64,000 nt of DNA from Ectobacillus funiculus (GTDB taxonomy: Bacteria > Bacillota > Bacilli > Bacillales > Bacillaceae_G): positions 1-64,000 of the forward strand of contig NZ_SCFM01000036.1 in the NCBI RefSeq assembly GCF_004138295.1. The letters run 5' to 3'. A program made the translations under genes and the position numbers. Positions 44,924 through 55,954 of the stretch are shown here, piece by piece; position 1 is the stretch's first letter; the number at the start of each line of letters is the position of its first letter. The notes beneath the pieces are model-generated. The model ran no database searches. It was not told where the DNA came from and saw only the letters and a program-made list of their open reading frames with translations.

Positions 44924-45853
44924 ATGCCGAAGGTTCGCGCAAGAGATTTAATTGAGCAATTTCAGCTGCAGCTTGTCAGCGGAGAAGAGGGTGTAAACCG
45001 CCCAATTCAAACGAGCGATTTATCGAGACCGGGGATTGAAATGGCCGGCTTCTTCACATATTATCCGGCGGAGCGTGTACAGTTGCTTGGGAAAACAGAG
45101 TTAACGTTCTTTCATACGCTTAGTCCAGAGCAAAAGGCAGAGCGGATGAACGCGCTTTGTACACCAACAACACCTTGCATTATTGTTACGCGCGGTCAGG
45201 AAGTGCCAGAGGAGCTGATTATAGCTTCGCGTGAGACGGATGTGCCAATTTTGCAGTCTTCTTTGAAAACAACAAGGTTGTCCAGCCGACTGACAAATTA
45301 TTTAGAAAGCAAGCTTGCGCCAACAACAGCAATTCATGGTGTATTGGTTGATATATACGGGGTTGGCGTACTTATTATGGGTTCAAGCGGTGTCGGAAAA
45401 AGTGAAACAGCGCTGGAGCTAGTGAAGCGCGGACATCGTCTTGTTGCCGATGACAGTGTGGAGATTCGTCAGGAGGATGATGATACACTTGTTGGTAGTT
45501 CGCCAGAGTTAATCGAGCATTTGCTTGAAATTCGCGGTTTGGGCATCATTAATGTTATGACATTGTTCGGAGCAGGAGCAGTCCGCAATCATAAACGTAT
45601 TTCGTTAGTTATCAATCTTGAGTTATGGGATCAAAAGAAGAACTATGATCGTCTTGGTCTAGATGAGGAAAAAATGAGAATTATTGATACGGAAGTAACA
45701 AGAATTACGCTTCCTGTTCGTCCAGGTCGAAACCTTGCAGTTATTATCGAGGTGGCCGCGATGAACTTCCGTTTGAAACGCATGGGTGTCAACGCAGCGC
45801 AGCAGTTTTCTGAACGCCTTATGAGTGCGATTGAGATGAGCAATCAGGATTGA
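44924..45853 (+). CDS. hprK: HPr kinase/phosphorylase
   Basis: It phosphorylates Ser46 of HPr and Crh when fructose-1,6-bisphosphate is high, and removes the phosphate otherwise, controlling carbon catabolite repression. The 309-residue protein has an N-terminal domain, Walker [10 protein letters not shown] (about 153-161), the acidic ADDSVEI site and the family signature [11 protein letters not shown] (about 201-211). GGAGGTAG is seven bases before the ATG. Its substrate Crh is encoded at 54791-55048. It starts the hprK-lgt-ppaX-yvoF cluster. Confidence 0.97.
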   Translation: MPKVRARDLIEQFQLQLVSGEEGVNRPIQTSDLSRPGIEMAGFFTYYPAERVQLLGKTELTFFHTLSPEQKAERMNALCTPTTPCIIVTRGQEVPEELIIASRETDVPILQSSLKTTRLSSRLTNYLESKLAPTTAIHGVLVDIYGVGVLIMGSSGVGKSETALELVKRGHRLVADDSVEIRQEDDDTLVGSSPELIEHLLEIRGLGIINVMTLFGAGAVRNHKRISLVINLELWDQKKNYDRLGLDEEKMRIIDTEVTRITLPVRPGRNLAVIIEVAAMNFRLKRMGVNAAQQFSERLMSAIEMSNQD

Positions 45854-45925
45854 TTCGGTCTGGGGACGAGAGCTGTCTCGTCTTAAGCCTAATCACAAAC
45901 CGAGAAAGAGAGAGGAGCGGAGAAG

Positions 45926-46738
45926 ATGCTGCTTGGAAGTATTCCGCATTTAAATCGCGTTGCCCTTCAGCTCGGGCCTTTTCCGATTTACTGGTACGGT
46001 CTAATTATTGGCTCAGGTGTACTGCTTGGGTTATGGCTTGCTGTTCGGGAGTCGGAGAGACGGGGTTTGCCAAAGGATACATTTGTTGATGTTGTATTGT
46101 TTGCGGTACCGATTGCGATTTTATGTGCACGTGCGTATTATGTGTTGTTCGAATGGAGTTATTATTCTGCTAACCCTAGTCAAATTATTAATATCCGTCA
46201 GGGCGGCCTGGCGATTCATGGCGGCTTAATTGGTGCCATGATAACCGGTGTTGTTTTTGCAAGAATGAGAGGTTTGTCATTTTGGAAACTGACTGATATT
46301 GCAGCGCCGAGCATTTTGCTAGGACAGGCGATAGGCCGCTGGGGCAACTTCATGAATCAGGAAGCGCACGGCGGGGAAGTGACGCGCGGGTTTTTGGAAG
46401 GTCTACATTTACCTGACTTTATTATTAATCAAATGTATATTGACGGTGTGTATTATCAGCCGACCTTTTTATATGAATCACTTTGGAATTTTGCAGGGGT
46501 CATTGTTTTATTATTATTACGAAAAGCCAACCTTCGCCGCGGCGAGCTGTTTTTAACATATTTGATTTGGTATTCTGCTGGTCGTTTCTTCATTGAAGGG
46601 CTGCGAACGGATAGTTTAATGCTTGGTCCGCTCCGCATTGCGCAGGTGATGTCGATCGTGCTGATTGTTTTAGCTATTGTACTCATCTTCGTTCGCAGGA
46701 AAATGGGGTATGCTAATAAACGTTACCTAGAGGCGTAA
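45926..46738 (+). CDS. lgt: Prolipoprotein diacylglyceryl transferase
   Basis: Lgt attaches diacylglycerol to the lipobox cysteine of prelipoproteins such as CccB here. The 270-residue protein has seven membrane segments and the Lgt signature [14 protein letters not shown] (about 135-148), with the conserved IHGG near residue 98. AGAGGAG precedes the ATG. A terminator and a family A repeat separate it from ppaX. Confidence 0.96.
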   Translation: MLLGSIPHLNRVALQLGPFPIYWYGLIIGSGVLLGLWLAVRESERRGLPKDTFVDVVLFAVPIAILCARAYYVLFEWSYYSANPSQIINIRQGGLAIHGGLIGAMITGVVFARMRGLSFWKLTDIAAPSILLGQAIGRWGNFMNQEAHGGEVTRGFLEGLHLPDFIINQMYIDGVYYQPTFLYESLWNFAGVIVLLLLRKANLRRGELFLTYLIWYSAGRFFIEGLRTDSLMLGPLRIAQVMSIVLIVLAIVLIFVRRKMGYANKRYLEA

Positions 46739-46764
46739 GTCCGCGGGAGATGCATTCGAGTGAG

Positions 46765-46797
46765 CATAGCGCCTTGTAGAGGGTGCTATGTTTTTTT
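46765..46797 (+). terminator. Terminator after lgt
   Basis: CATAGCGCC and GGTGCTATG enclose an eight-base loop and precede seven T. Confidence 0.88.
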
Positions 46798-46928
46798 ACA
46801 CTGTAAGAAAGTATAAATTTCTAGCCGGAAGCCAATTCGACGTAGCGAGAAATTTTAGGAATACAGTATAGGTAGGGCTACGCCTCTGTCTGCGTGTGGC
46901 GGCTTGCCAATCAGCGAGTTTTCTTTAA
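46796..46928 (+). repeat. Family A repeat, full copy
   Basis: ACACTGTAAGAAAGTATAAA, arms AAATTTCT and AGAAATTT, CAGTATAGGTAGGGCTACGCC, CTTGCC-AATC-AGCGAG and TTTTCTTTA. It abuts the lgt terminator T-run. Confidence 0.92.
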
Positions 46929-47000
46929 GTTTTACAGCAATTGTACGCAAGATTTTGGTTTCAATCATCTGAAGAAGAGTTGAATGAAAGGAATGGGCTT

Positions 47001-47633
47001 ATGAAAATTAATACTGTATTATTTGATTTGGATGGAACGTTGATTAATACGAATGAGTTGATTATTGCTTCATTTTTGCATACGTTGGATACGTATTATC
47101 CGGATACATATAAACGGGAGGATGTGCTCGCATTTATCGGTCCTTCGCTGCGTGAAACTTTTTCATCTATGGATCTGGAGCGTACAGAGGAAATGATTCA
47201 GGCGTACCGCGAATTCAATCATGCGCATCATGATGAGCTTGTGCAAGAGTATGAGACGGTCTATGAAACAGTAGAGCAGCTCGCAAAACAAGGCTATAAG
47301 CTAGGGATTGTTACAACAAAAGCGCGAAAAACGGTAGAAATGGGCTTGAATTTGACAAAGTTACATCAATTTTTTGATGTCATTGTCACGATTGATGATG
47401 TCGAGCATGTGAAGCCGCATCCGGAGCCGATTGAAAAGGCACTGCGTCTTTTGGATGCCAATCCTGCTACTACGCTCATGGTTGGGGATAATCATCATGA
47501 TGTTTTAGGAGGCAAAAACGCTGGTACCAAAACTGCGGGTGTAGCCTGGACAATTAAAGGGCGCGATTACCTAGCTGCGTATAAGCCGGATTATATGCTG
47601 GAGAAAATGAGCGACTTGTTGACTATTTTATAA
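47001..47633 (+). CDS. ppaX: Pyrophosphatase PpaX (HAD family)
   Basis: PpaX hydrolyses the pyrophosphate released by HprK-catalysed dephosphorylation of HPr-Ser-P. The 210-residue protein has HAD motifs FDLDGTL (about 8-14), [18 protein letters not shown] and [18 protein letters not shown] 47001 follows AAAGGA; the frame from 46941 runs back into the repeat. Its position next to hprK and lgt supports the assignment. Confidence 0.9.
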   Translation: MKINTVLFDLDGTLINTNELIIASFLHTLDTYYPDTYKREDVLAFIGPSLRETFSSMDLERTEEMIQAYREFNHAHHDELVQEYETVYETVEQLAKQGYKLGIVTTKARKTVEMGLNLTKLHQFFDVIVTIDDVEHVKPHPEPIEKALRLLDANPATTLMVGDNHHDVLGGKNAGTKTAGVAWTIKGRDYLAAYKPDYMLEKMSDLLTIL

Positions 47634-47648
47634 CGAGGAGAGAAGGCT

Positions 47649-48152
47649 GTGAGGCGGACGACGCGGTACCCTGTAAACGGTGCGAACTCGCTATGGCAGA
47701 TATATCAAACTGTATCCTTTTGGAAGGTGGTCAAAACCTTTACCATTATTCAAATAGCGCGGTATACGCCGTTTTTGAATGTGAAAAACTGGCTGTACCG
47801 CACCTTCTTGCGTATGGAAATTGGTGAGCAAACAGCCTTTGCGCTTATGGCTATGCCTGATACGATGTTTCCAGAAAAAATTAAGGTTGGCTGCAATACA
47901 ATCATTGGCTACAATACAACGATTTTGGCGCATGAGTATTTAGTGACCGAATATCGTCTGGGAGATGTAATCATTGGCGATGAGGTAATGATTGGAGCGA
48001 ATACAACGATTTTGCCGGGTGTCGTGATTGGTGACGGCGCTGTTGTATCAGCTGGTACACTTGTACATAAGGATGTTCCAGCAGGAGCGTTTGTCGGCGG
48101 GAATCCGATGCAAATCATTTATACAAGAGAAGAGATGGCTAGGCGTACATAA
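47649..48152 (+). CDS. yvoF: Left-handed beta-helix acyltransferase YvoF
   Basis: The 167-residue protein ends in hexapeptide repeats (VGCNTIIGYNTTILAHEY, IIGDEVMIGANTTIL, VVIGDGAVVSAGTLV), the fold of maltose- and galactoside-type O-acetyltransferases. The conserved catalytic His may be in LAHEY. The substrate is unknown. GTG at 47649 has GAGGAGAG upstream and lies 15 bp after ppaX, so it is probably cotranscribed. The B. subtilis order hprK-lgt-yvoD-ppaX-yvoF is kept apart from yvoD. Confidence 0.85.
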   Translation: MRRTTRYPVNGANSLWQIYQTVSFWKVVKTFTIIQIARYTPFLNVKNWLYRTFLRMEIGEQTAFALMAMPDTMFPEKIKVGCNTIIGYNTTILAHEYLVTEYRLGDVIIGDEVMIGANTTILPGVVIGDGAVVSAGTLVHKDVPAGAFVGGNPMQIIYTREEMARRT

Positions 48153-48153
48153 T

Positions 48154-48186
48154 AAAGCAATCGGCAGGTAGTCGATTGCTTTTATC
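48154..48186 (+). terminator. Terminator after yvoF
   Basis: AAAGCAATCG and CGATTGCTTT enclose a nine-base loop and precede TATC. Confidence 0.75.
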
Positions 48187-48189
48187 ATT

Positions 48190-48240
48190 TTCTGAGAGGA
48201 TACATTTTTAGCCGGGGGACGATTTGACGCAGTGAGGTAA
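48190..48240 (+). repeat. Possible family A left-end remnant
   Basis: TCTGAGAGGATACATTTTTA followed by GCCGGGGGACGATTTGACGC resembles the first 50 bases of family A with many changes. Confidence 0.3.
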
Positions 48241-48389
48241 AAGAGCCCTCTAGGGCGGTATCTGCACGTATTGTATAAAACTCCATAATCTGTATATAAT
48301 ATATTGTTTTGTTTTCTTAGGAATCGTTTATACTTATAATTAAAGATACTGTGGATTTCGTGTGGGACAAAGAGAAAAGTGGAGGTTTT

Positions 48390-49916
48390 ATGGGGAAAAA
48401 TGAAAGAGTGCGAGAAGTGAAGGGACAAGTTGTGACCTTCCATCAGTCTGCCGAATTTTTTTATGAAAGAGGCATGAAAGCATATCGGCGCAATAATCTG
48501 CAAGAGGCAGTTAAATATTTAAAGAGAGCAGTGGACGTGAAGAAGGAGCCATTTATGTTATGTCAGTTGGCCATTACTTTATCCGAGGTTGGAGAGTACC
48601 ACGAGTCTAATCAAATTTTCTCGGCGGTGTTACGTGCGGATTCCACTGTGAAGGAATGCCATTATTTTATGGCAAATAATTATGCATATCTTGGGTTGTT
48701 TCAGCAGGCAAAGAAATATGCTCAGCGTTATTTGGAGACGGCGGAAGAGGAAGAATTCGTCGAGGAAGCATTGGATTTGCTCGATTTGATTGCTGAGGAA
48801 GAAGGCGGAGCAGAGTTCGAGGACGAGGACGAGCTTATTCTTATGCAGGAAGAAGCAAATGGATATATCCGCAATGGAAGGTTAGAGGAGGCGATTGCGG
48901 TTTTACAGGATATCATCGCTGGATATCCGGAATTTTGGGCTGCTTATAACAACTTGGCGATCGTTCGCTTTCAGCTTGGGGATGTTGAGGGAGCACTTCA
49001 AATTTGCGAGGAAGTATTGGAAAAAAATCCGGGGAATTTGCATGCTTTGTGCAATAACGTTATTTTCTTTTATGCCATCGGCCGTCAAAAGCAGGTTGAG
49101 GAACTGGCGAAGGGACTGGAACGTGTGTACCCGATTTTGACGGAGCATCGCTTTAAATTAGGAACAACGTTTGCGACAATCGGACATTTTGAGCTTGCAT
49201 ATAAATGGTTGAAGCTGCTCAGACGTCGTGGTTATGAAGGAGATGTTAGCTATTATTACTGGCTTGCATATTCCGCTTATATGGTTGGCGATGAGCAGAT
49301 GGCTGAAAAGGTATGGAAGCAGGTGATTGACCTGTATCCGGAAAGAGAAGGCAAGGAGCCTTGGAGAGCCGCCGATTTTACAGAGGACGGACCTCACCAG
49401 CAGGCTTTACTCATGCAGCTGAAATATTCGTTTGAGGAAGAGGAAACGACGCAGGGGAAAATGCTTGCACTCTATTTAATGAATGAGCTGCAGACGGAAG
49501 AAAAGGCGGATGTTTTTTTGCGTATTGCACAATTATCTTCTGAATTTGGGATTCTTTCTCGGTGGGCACATTATTTCTTCTTAAAGACGGTTGGTCAAAC
49601 AGTAGATAGAGATTTAGAAATGTTTGAGCAGTGTGCACAGGTCGCGAATGTCTTATACAGCTATACACGAAAAGATGATGAGTTAATTGAGGAGTGCTTG
49701 CAGTTTTGGTTTTATACGTTTTTGCATCTTTATGAGAAGAGTACAGGATTGTCTAATGCATCTGCCTGGTCAGCCGCTGTTGAGTATCTTGTACGCAGTG
49801 ACCAAAAGAAAAACATGACGCAAGCCGAAATTGGAAATATATATAATGTGTCAGTATCAACTGTCCGTAAATATGTGCAGGCGTTAAAACAGGTCTTTAG
49901 GGAGACAAATCAGTAG
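48390..49916 (+). CDS. yvcD: TPR-repeat protein with C-terminal helix-turn-helix (YvcD-like)
   Basis: The 508-residue protein is made of tetratricopeptide repeats (for example AEFFYERGMKAYRRNNLQEA and WAAYNNLAIVRFQLGDVEGA) with an acidic patch near residues 125-150. The C-terminus, MTQAEIGNIYNVSVSTVRKY, reads as a helix-turn-helix. It has no signal peptide, so it is a cytoplasmic scaffold or possible DNA-binding protein of unknown role. GGAGG is five bases before ATG 48390. It precedes trxB as yvcD does in B. subtilis. Confidence 0.82.
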   Translation: MGKNERVREVKGQVVTFHQSAEFFYERGMKAYRRNNLQEAVKYLKRAVDVKKEPFMLCQLAITLSEVGEYHESNQIFSAVLRADSTVKECHYFMANNYAYLGLFQQAKKYAQRYLETAEEEEFVEEALDLLDLIAEEEGGAEFEDEDELILMQEEANGYIRNGRLEEAIAVLQDIIAGYPEFWAAYNNLAIVRFQLGDVEGALQICEEVLEKNPGNLHALCNNVIFFYAIGRQKQVEELAKGLERVYPILTEHRFKLGTTFATIGHFELAYKWLKLLRRRGYEGDVSYYYWLAYSAYMVGDEQMAEKVWKQVIDLYPEREGKEPWRAADFTEDGPHQQALLMQLKYSFEEEETTQGKMLALYLMNELQTEEKADVFLRIAQLSSEFGILSRWAHYFFLKTVGQTVDRDLEMFEQCAQVANVLYSYTRKDDELIEECLQFWFYTFLHLYEKSTGLSNASAWSAAVEYLVRSDQKKNMTQAEIGNIYNVSVSTVRKYVQALKQVFRETNQ

Positions 49917-49996
49917 AAAAAAGATATCGCATGGCAGTATAATGAACCTGTAAATGGAGAGCACAGAAGAAGTGTATGACCTTGATGTCGGAATAA

Positions 49997-50962
<966 letters not shown>

Positions 50963-51060
50963 TATATTGGTAATAGTTCTATCATGCTGCTGTAAATGTA
51001 ACGCAATATAAATAGGGTATAGTATAGATGGCAAGTACCCCCACTTATTTTATTATATGC

Positions 51061-51096
51061 AGAGCATAGGCAATAACGCTTATGCTCTTTTTTTTG
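51061..51096 (+). terminator. Terminator after trxB
   Basis: AGAGCATAGGC, a loop and GCTTATGCTCT precede eight T. Confidence 0.88.
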
Positions 51097-51230
51097 CACT
51101 GTAAGAAAGTATAAATTTCCAGCTGGAAGGGAATTCGACGTAGTTGGAAATTTTAGGGATACAGTATAAGTGCAACTACGCCTCTGTCTTCGCCCAAGGG
51201 CAGGGCTCGCCAATCGGCGAGTTTTCTTTA
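51095..51230 (+). repeat. Family A repeat, near-consensus copy
   Basis: GCACTGTAAGAAAGTATAAA, TTCGACGTAGTTGGAAATTTT, CAGTATAAGTGCAACTACGCC, GCCCAAGGGCAGGG, CTCGCC-AATC-GGCGAG and TTTTCTTTA. It begins inside the T-run of the trxB terminator. The following 210 bp to the Nudix gene show nothing beyond an AT-rich promoter region. Confidence 0.95.
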
Positions 51231-51446
51231 TTATCTTGCAATTTTATCGGGAGCTTGCTTGAAAGTGAGGGGTACAATTACATATTAAGCAGAAAATGTT
51301 CAATTTTTATATTTATTTGCATTTTTACTTATTCTCTCGGTACTCTCTCCATTCATTGTGACAAACCGGAATTGATAGTATAATGGAACGTAAGCATAGG
51401 CAGAAAGCGGTGCGGTTTGCCGCTTATACAACTGAGGTGAATGAGC

Positions 51447-51905
51447 TTGCAAAGAGTAGCGAACTGCGTATTATTAAAAGACAATCAAATACTTTTGCTG
51501 CAAAAGCCGCGCCGCAACTGGTGGGTGGCTCCGGGAGGAAAGATGGAGCGCGGTGAAACCATTCGTGAAGCTGTCGTGCGTGAATACAGGGAGGAAACCG
51601 GGATCTATTTAAAGAATCCTTCTTTAAAGGGTGTATTCACATTTGTTATCAAGGAGAACGATAAGGTTGTCTCGGAGTGGATGATGTTTTCCTTTCTTGC
51701 TACTGATTTTACTGGCGGGAACAAGCCGCAAAGCGAGGAAGGGATTCTGCAGTGGCATCTTTTGGCTGATGTTGACTCCTTGCCGATGGCTCCGGGTGAT
51801 TATCATATTATTGATTACTTGCTTCAAGGAAGCGGCATGATTTATGGAACGTTTGTATATACGCCTAATTTTGAACTGCTGTCATATCGCTTAGACCCTA
51901 GTTGA
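51447..51905 (+). CDS. yvcI: Nudix hydrolase, YvcI-like
   Basis: The 152-residue protein has a full Nudix box, [23 protein letters not shown] compressed as GG-K-ME-RGE-5x-REYREETG (about residues 30-52), with RRNWWVAP just before it, as in the YvcI/MutT group. Likely substrates are damaged nucleotides or other diphosphates. TTG 51447 is preferred because GAGGTG lies seven bases upstream; ATG 51441 is almost touching that site. It starts the yvcI-rapZ-yvcK-whiA-crh cluster and its stop overlaps the frame of the next gene. Confidence 0.88.
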   Translation: MQRVANCVLLKDNQILLLQKPRRNWWVAPGGKMERGETIREAVVREYREETGIYLKNPSLKGVFTFVIKENDKVVSEWMMFSFLATDFTGGNKPQSEEGILQWHLLADVDSLPMAPGDYHIIDYLLQGSGMIYGTFVYTPNFELLSYRLDPS

Positions 51906-51928
51906 GTCTAAAAAGGAGGGAATCGGTT

Positions 51929-52810
51929 ATGAAACAGCAAAATGATATTAAAATGGTCATCATTACAGGTATGTCTGGCGCTGGAAAAACAGTAGCGTTG
52001 CAAAGTTTCGAAGACTTAGGTTACTTTTGTGTAGACAACTTGCCGCCTACACTCCTTCCGAAATTTGTGGAGCTCATGAGCGAAACAACTAATAAAATGG
52101 ATAAGGTAGCACTTGGTGTGGATTTACGCGGTCGTGAGTTTTTTGACCATTTGTGGGGAGCGCTTGATGACTTAACAGAACGCACGTGGATTATCCCCAA
52201 CATTTTATTTCTTGACGCAAAGGATAGCACTCTTGTGTCACGCTATAAGGAAACGAGACGATCCCATCCGCTTGCTCCTACAGGCCTTCCTTTAAAGGGG
52301 ATCGAACTGGAGCGTGAGTTATTAGCTGATATGAAGGCACGTGCTAATTTGGTATTAGATACATCTGATTTAAAGCCAAAGGAGCTACGTGAAAAAATTA
52401 CAGAGCAGTTTTCTACAAATGATCAGCATACATTCCGTGTAAACGTAATGTCATTTGGCTTCAAATACGGCATCCCTATTGATGCGGATCTTGTGTTTGA
52501 TGTGCGTTTTTTACCAAACCCGTACTATATTCCTAACATGAAGCCGTTAACGGGGCTTGATGAAGAAGTATCTTCTTATGTTCTCAAATTTAATGAAACG
52601 CATAAGTTTTTGGAAAAGCTAACGGATTTACTTTCCTTTATGTTGCCGCATTATAAAAGAGAAGGAAAAAGCCAGCTTGTTATTGCCATCGGCTGTACTG
52701 GAGGACAGCACCGTTCCGTCACGCTTGCTGAATACCTGGCGAAAAAATTGGGGAATGACTATAAAACGCATGTATCTCACCGTGATGTGGAAAAAAGAAA
52801 GGGACATTAA
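51929..52810 (+). CDS. yvcJ: RNase adapter/nucleotide-binding protein RapZ (YvcJ)
   Basis: A P-loop protein of the RapZ family. In E. coli RapZ guides RNase E to a small RNA; B. subtilis YvcJ hydrolyses GTP and affects competence. The 293-residue protein has Walker A GMSGAGKT (about 13-20), [37 protein letters not shown] and the C-terminal [10 protein letters not shown] motif. ATG 51929 follows AAAGGAGGG. It is three bases upstream of yvcK. Confidence 0.95.
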   Translation: MKQQNDIKMVIITGMSGAGKTVALQSFEDLGYFCVDNLPPTLLPKFVELMSETTNKMDKVALGVDLRGREFFDHLWGALDDLTERTWIIPNILFLDAKDSTLVSRYKETRRSHPLAPTGLPLKGIELERELLADMKARANLVLDTSDLKPKELREKITEQFSTNDQHTFRVNVMSFGFKYGIPIDADLVFDVRFLPNPYYIPNMKPLTGLDEEVSSYVLKFNETHKFLEKLTDLLSFMLPHYKREGKSQLVIAIGCTGGQHRSVTLAEYLAKKLGNDYKTHVSHRDVEKRKGH

Positions 52811-52813
52811 TAG

Positions 52814-53773
52814 ATGGAGAGAACGCGACATAGAAAGCCGAAAATTGTCATTATAGGCGGAGGTACAGGGCTATCTGTTTTGTTGAGAGGTTTAAAAAAG
52901 TATCCAGTCGATATTACAGCTATCGTCACAGTGGCAGATGACGGTGGAAGCTCTGGGCGTCTTCGCGACGAGCTGGAGATCCCGCCGCCGGGTGATGTGC
53001 GCAATGTACTTGTTGCGCTGTCGGATGTTGAGCCTCTCGTGGAAGCGCTCTTTCAGCATCGTTTTAAGACTGGAGATGGTTTGTCCGGTCATGCGCTCGG
53101 TAATTTGCTGCTGGCAGGCATGATTTCCATTACAGGTGATTTTTTTCATGCGATTACAGAAATGAGTAAGGTACTCAATGTGCGGGGGCGTGTGCTTCCT
53201 GCGGCAAATCAGAGTACCGTCCTGCATGCGGAGCTTGAGGATGGCCGAATTGTAACAGGGGAATCGAAAATTCCTTATTTTGGAAAACGTATTCATCGAG
53301 TATTTTTAACACCAGAGCAGGTCGAGCCTCTGAACGAAACATTGAATGAAATACGAAGAGCAGATTTAATTGTGTGTGGTCCTGGAAGCTTATATACAAG
53401 CATCCTGCCAAATCTGCTTGTCGAAAAAATCGGGCAGGCAGTTGTGGAGGCACAAGCGAAAAAAGTGTATGTATGTAATGTGATGACACAGGCAGGAGAA
53501 ACGCTTGGCTATACTGCAGCCGACCATGTTCAGGCACTGCACGACCATCTTGGCACAAATTTTGTGAATACGATTATTGTAAATAATGGAGACATCCCGG
53601 AAGAATTGCTTGAGAAATATAAACAAGAATTATCAACGCCGGTTTTATGCGACAGCGAGCGTCTGCAGCAGCTTGGAATTGACATTATTGAAGCGGAGCT
53701 CGTGAAGTATGATGATGATGTTGTTCGTCATGACACGTTAAGGCTTGCATCTATTTTATGTTCGCTGCTATAG
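52814..53773 (+). CDS. yvcK: YvcK/MgfK gluconeogenesis and morphogenesis factor
   Basis: It is a UDP-sugar-binding protein needed for growth on gluconeogenic carbon sources and linked to PBP1 localisation in B. subtilis. The 319-residue protein has [14 protein letters not shown] near the N-terminus, [21 protein letters not shown] and [15 protein letters not shown], typical of the CofD-like fold. TAATAGATG shows its tight junction with rapZ. Confidence 0.95.
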   Translation: MERTRHRKPKIVIIGGGTGLSVLLRGLKKYPVDITAIVTVADDGGSSGRLRDELEIPPPGDVRNVLVALSDVEPLVEALFQHRFKTGDGLSGHALGNLLLAGMISITGDFFHAITEMSKVLNVRGRVLPAANQSTVLHAELEDGRIVTGESKIPYFGKRIHRVFLTPEQVEPLNETLNEIRRADLIVCGPGSLYTSILPNLLVEKIGQAVVEAQAKKVYVCNVMTQAGETLGYTAADHVQALHDHLGTNFVNTIIVNNGDIPEELLEKYKQELSTPVLCDSERLQQLGIDIIEAELVKYDDDVVRHDTLRLASILCSLL

Positions 53774-53825
53774 CATGCATTGCTGTCTCTCGTGTGTAAC
53801 TCATAAGAGGCAGGAGGTAAGTGAG

Positions 53826-54764
53826 GTGTCCTTTGCATCTGAAACAAAAAAGGAATTAACAAATTTAGAAAGTAAGGGCTGCTGTGTGAAGGCGGAGCTA
53901 TCGGCGTTAATTCGCATGAACGGTTCCCTTTCATTTTCCAACCGACACTTTGTGATTGATATCCAAACGGAAAATGCAGCTATTGCTCGCCGTATTTATA
54001 CGCTCTTGAAAAAAAGTTATGAAGTTACGGTAGAATTGCTTGTTCGAAAGAAAATGCGTCTGAAGAAAAATAATGTCTATATCGTCCGCCTTGTTGAAAA
54101 GACAAAAGAGGTTTTGGAAGACTTGCATATTATCCACAACGATTTTACCCTCATCCATGATATCTCAAAGGAGCTTATTAAAAAGAAATGCTGCAAGCGT
54201 TCTTACTTGCGCGGTGCATTTTTGGCGGGAGGATCGGTTAACAATCCAGAGACATCTTCTTATCACCTCGAGATCTTTTCCCTGTACAAGGAACATAACG
54301 ATGCGATATGTGAACTCATGAACGAGTTTGACTTAAATAGCAAGACATTGGAGAGAAAAAAAGGCTATATTACGTATTTGAAGGAAGCAGAAAAAATTAC
54401 AGAATTCCTGAATATTATTGGTGCACATAATGCGCTGCTTCGTTTTGAGGACATTCGTATTGTACGCGATATGCGTAATTCTGTGAATCGTCTCGTGAAC
54501 TGTGAGACAGCGAACCTAAATAAAACGATTGGAGCCGCATTGCGTCAGATTGAAAATATTCGTTACATTGACCGCACTGTCGGACTGGATTTTCTTCCAG
54601 GGAAACTGCGTGAAATTGCTGAGCTACGAGTAAACTTTCAAGATGTAACTTTGAAGGAGCTCGGAGAAATGGTATCAGGCGGAAAAATTAGTAAATCAGG
54701 TATTAATCACCGTTTGCGTAAAATCGATGAGATTGCTGATAAATTGCGGGCTGGTGAAATATAA
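53826..54764 (+). CDS. whiA: WhiA, DNA-binding cell division/sporulation factor
   Basis: WhiA combines a degenerate LAGLIDADG homing-endonuclease fold with a C-terminal helix-turn-helix and influences division and chromosome segregation. The 312-residue protein has [22 protein letters not shown]-like sequence ([15 protein letters not shown]) and the HTH at [23 protein letters not shown] 53826 has AGGAGG eight bases upstream; the longer frame from 53745 overlaps the yvcK end. Confidence 0.94.
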   Translation: MSFASETKKELTNLESKGCCVKAELSALIRMNGSLSFSNRHFVIDIQTENAAIARRIYTLLKKSYEVTVELLVRKKMRLKKNNVYIVRLVEKTKEVLEDLHIIHNDFTLIHDISKELIKKKCCKRSYLRGAFLAGGSVNNPETSSYHLEIFSLYKEHNDAICELMNEFDLNSKTLERKKGYITYLKEAEKITEFLNIIGAHNALLRFEDIRIVRDMRNSVNRLVNCETANLNKTIGAALRQIENIRYIDRTVGLDFLPGKLREIAELRVNFQDVTLKELGEMVSGGKISKSGINHRLRKIDEIADKLRAGEI

Positions 54765-54790
54765 GGAAATTAATAAAGGGGGAAACGAAA

Positions 54791-55048
54791 TTGGTTCAGA
54801 AGCAAGTAGAGGTTTTATTAAAGTCCGGATTGCAGGCTCGTCCAGCTGCGTTGTTTGTTCAGGAAGCAAACCGTTTTCAATCAGATGTTTTTATTGAAAA
54901 AGACGGAAAGAAAGTAAATGCAAAAAGCATCATGGGTCTAATGAGCTTAGCTGTAAGTGCCAACACTACCATTACTATTGTGACAGAGGGATCTGATGAG
55001 GTGGAAGCCTTAGATGCTCTCGTAAAATATGTAAAAAAAGAAGGATAG
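54791..55048 (+). CDS. crh: Crh, catabolite repression HPr-like protein
   Basis: The 85-residue protein is HPr-like but has Gln in place of the PEP-accepting His15 (GLQARPAA where HPr has LHARPA), while the regulatory serine remains (KSIMGLMSL). Crh is therefore not part of sugar uptake; after phosphorylation by HprK (44924-45853) it acts as a CcpA co-repressor. The start is TTG 54791 with GGGGGAAA upstream. It ends the yvcI-crh operon and is followed by a terminator shared with clpP. Confidence 0.95.
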   Translation: MVQKQVEVLLKSGLQARPAALFVQEANRFQSDVFIEKDGKKVNAKSIMGLMSLAVSANTTITIVTEGSDEVEALDALVKYVKKEG

Positions 55049-55182
55049 GGCAAAGCGTTGGAGTGGATTAAACGTCGTTAAGGATCGTATGCCATGAGGA
55101 ATGGAGCGGTACTTGCTTATAATAGTTAAAACGGAGAAGGAACCAGGACGTCTTAAGAATAGCTAGATAAGATTCGCTCCGC

Positions 55183-55224
55183 AATAAAAAACAAGCAACC
55201 GAATTCGGTTGCTTGTTTTTTATT
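55183..55224. terminator. 42-bp perfect palindrome between crh and clpP
   Basis: AATAAAAAACAAGCAACCGAA is followed by its exact reverse complement, with A- and T-runs on the outside, so it terminates both convergent units. The 55049-55182 stretch before it contains no gene. Confidence 0.93.
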
Positions 55225-55807
55225 ATTTACGTTCAGTAACAATTTGGTCGATAAGACCATATTCCTTTGCTTTCTCAGCAGTCATAAAGTTATCACGTTC
55301 TGTATCGCGCTCAATTACTTCAAGCGGCTGGCCTGTTCTTTCAGCTAAAATCGTGTTTAATTTATCACGCAAGAATAGAATGCGCTTTGCTGCGATTTCG
55401 ATCTCTGTCGCTTGTCCTTGTGCGCCGCCAAGCGGTTGGTGGATCATAACTTCACTGTTAGGCAGAGCCAAACGCTTCCCTTTTGCACCTGCCGCTAGCA
55501 AGAAAGCGCCCATAGACGCTGCCATGCCCATGCAGATAGTAGAAACCTGAGGCTTAATAAATTGCATCGTATCATAGATCGCCATGCCGGCTGTAATGGA
55601 ACCGCCTGGGCTGTTGATGTATAGATGGATGTCCTTCTCAGGATCTTGTGCTTCTAAGAATAGGAGCTGCGCAACGATGGAGTTTGCAACGTTATCGTCA
55701 ATTCCGCTTCCGAGCATAATAATGCGATCCTTTAAAAGACGGGAGTAAATGTCGTATGCACGTTCACCACGATTTGTTTGCTCAATAACTGTAGGAATTA
55801 AATTCAT
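55223..55807 (-). CDS. clpP: ATP-dependent Clp protease proteolytic subunit
   Basis: ClpP forms the tetradecameric proteolytic chamber used with ClpX, ClpC or ClpE. The 194-residue protein has the catalytic Ser in GMAASMGA (about 93-100), His in MIHQPLGG (about 120-127) and Asp in RDTERDNFM (about 168-176). AAGGAGGA precedes the ATG. A CtsR operator overlaps its promoter. Confidence 0.97.
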   Translation of the reverse strand: MNLIPTVIEQTNRGERAYDIYSRLLKDRIIMLGSGIDDNVANSIVAQLLFLEAQDPEKDIHLYINSPGGSITAGMAIYDTMQFIKPQVSTICMGMAASMGAFLLAAGAKGKRLALPNSEVMIHQPLGGAQGQATEIEIAAKRILFLRDKLNTILAERTGQPLEVIERDTERDNFMTAEKAKEYGLIDQIVTERK

Positions 55808-55842
55808 TATGTATTCCTCCTTATTTAGAACTTACTTTTTAT

Positions 55843-55871
55843 GATACAATTATGGTCAAGAAAGGTCAAAT
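55843..55871 (-). promoter_or_regulatory. clpP promoter with CtsR operator
   Basis: On the plus strand, GGTCAAG-AAA-GGTCAAA (55855-55871) matches the CtsR heptad direct repeat RGTCAAA-NAN-RGTCAAA with one mismatch. On the minus strand it covers the -35 TTGACC, which lies 17 bases from a -10 TATCAT. Confidence 0.9.
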
Positions 55872-55954
55872 AAAAACACTTATGGCTCATCTGAAATAAT
55901 TAAGCCATACTTTTTGTATTCGTTGTAAAAGGAAAATTACCTTCTTTATTGAAC

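Noticed and set aside
54791-55048. HPr (ptsH)
   Set aside because: The PEP-accepting His15 is replaced by Gln and the gene is in the yvcI-whiA cluster, which identifies Crh.
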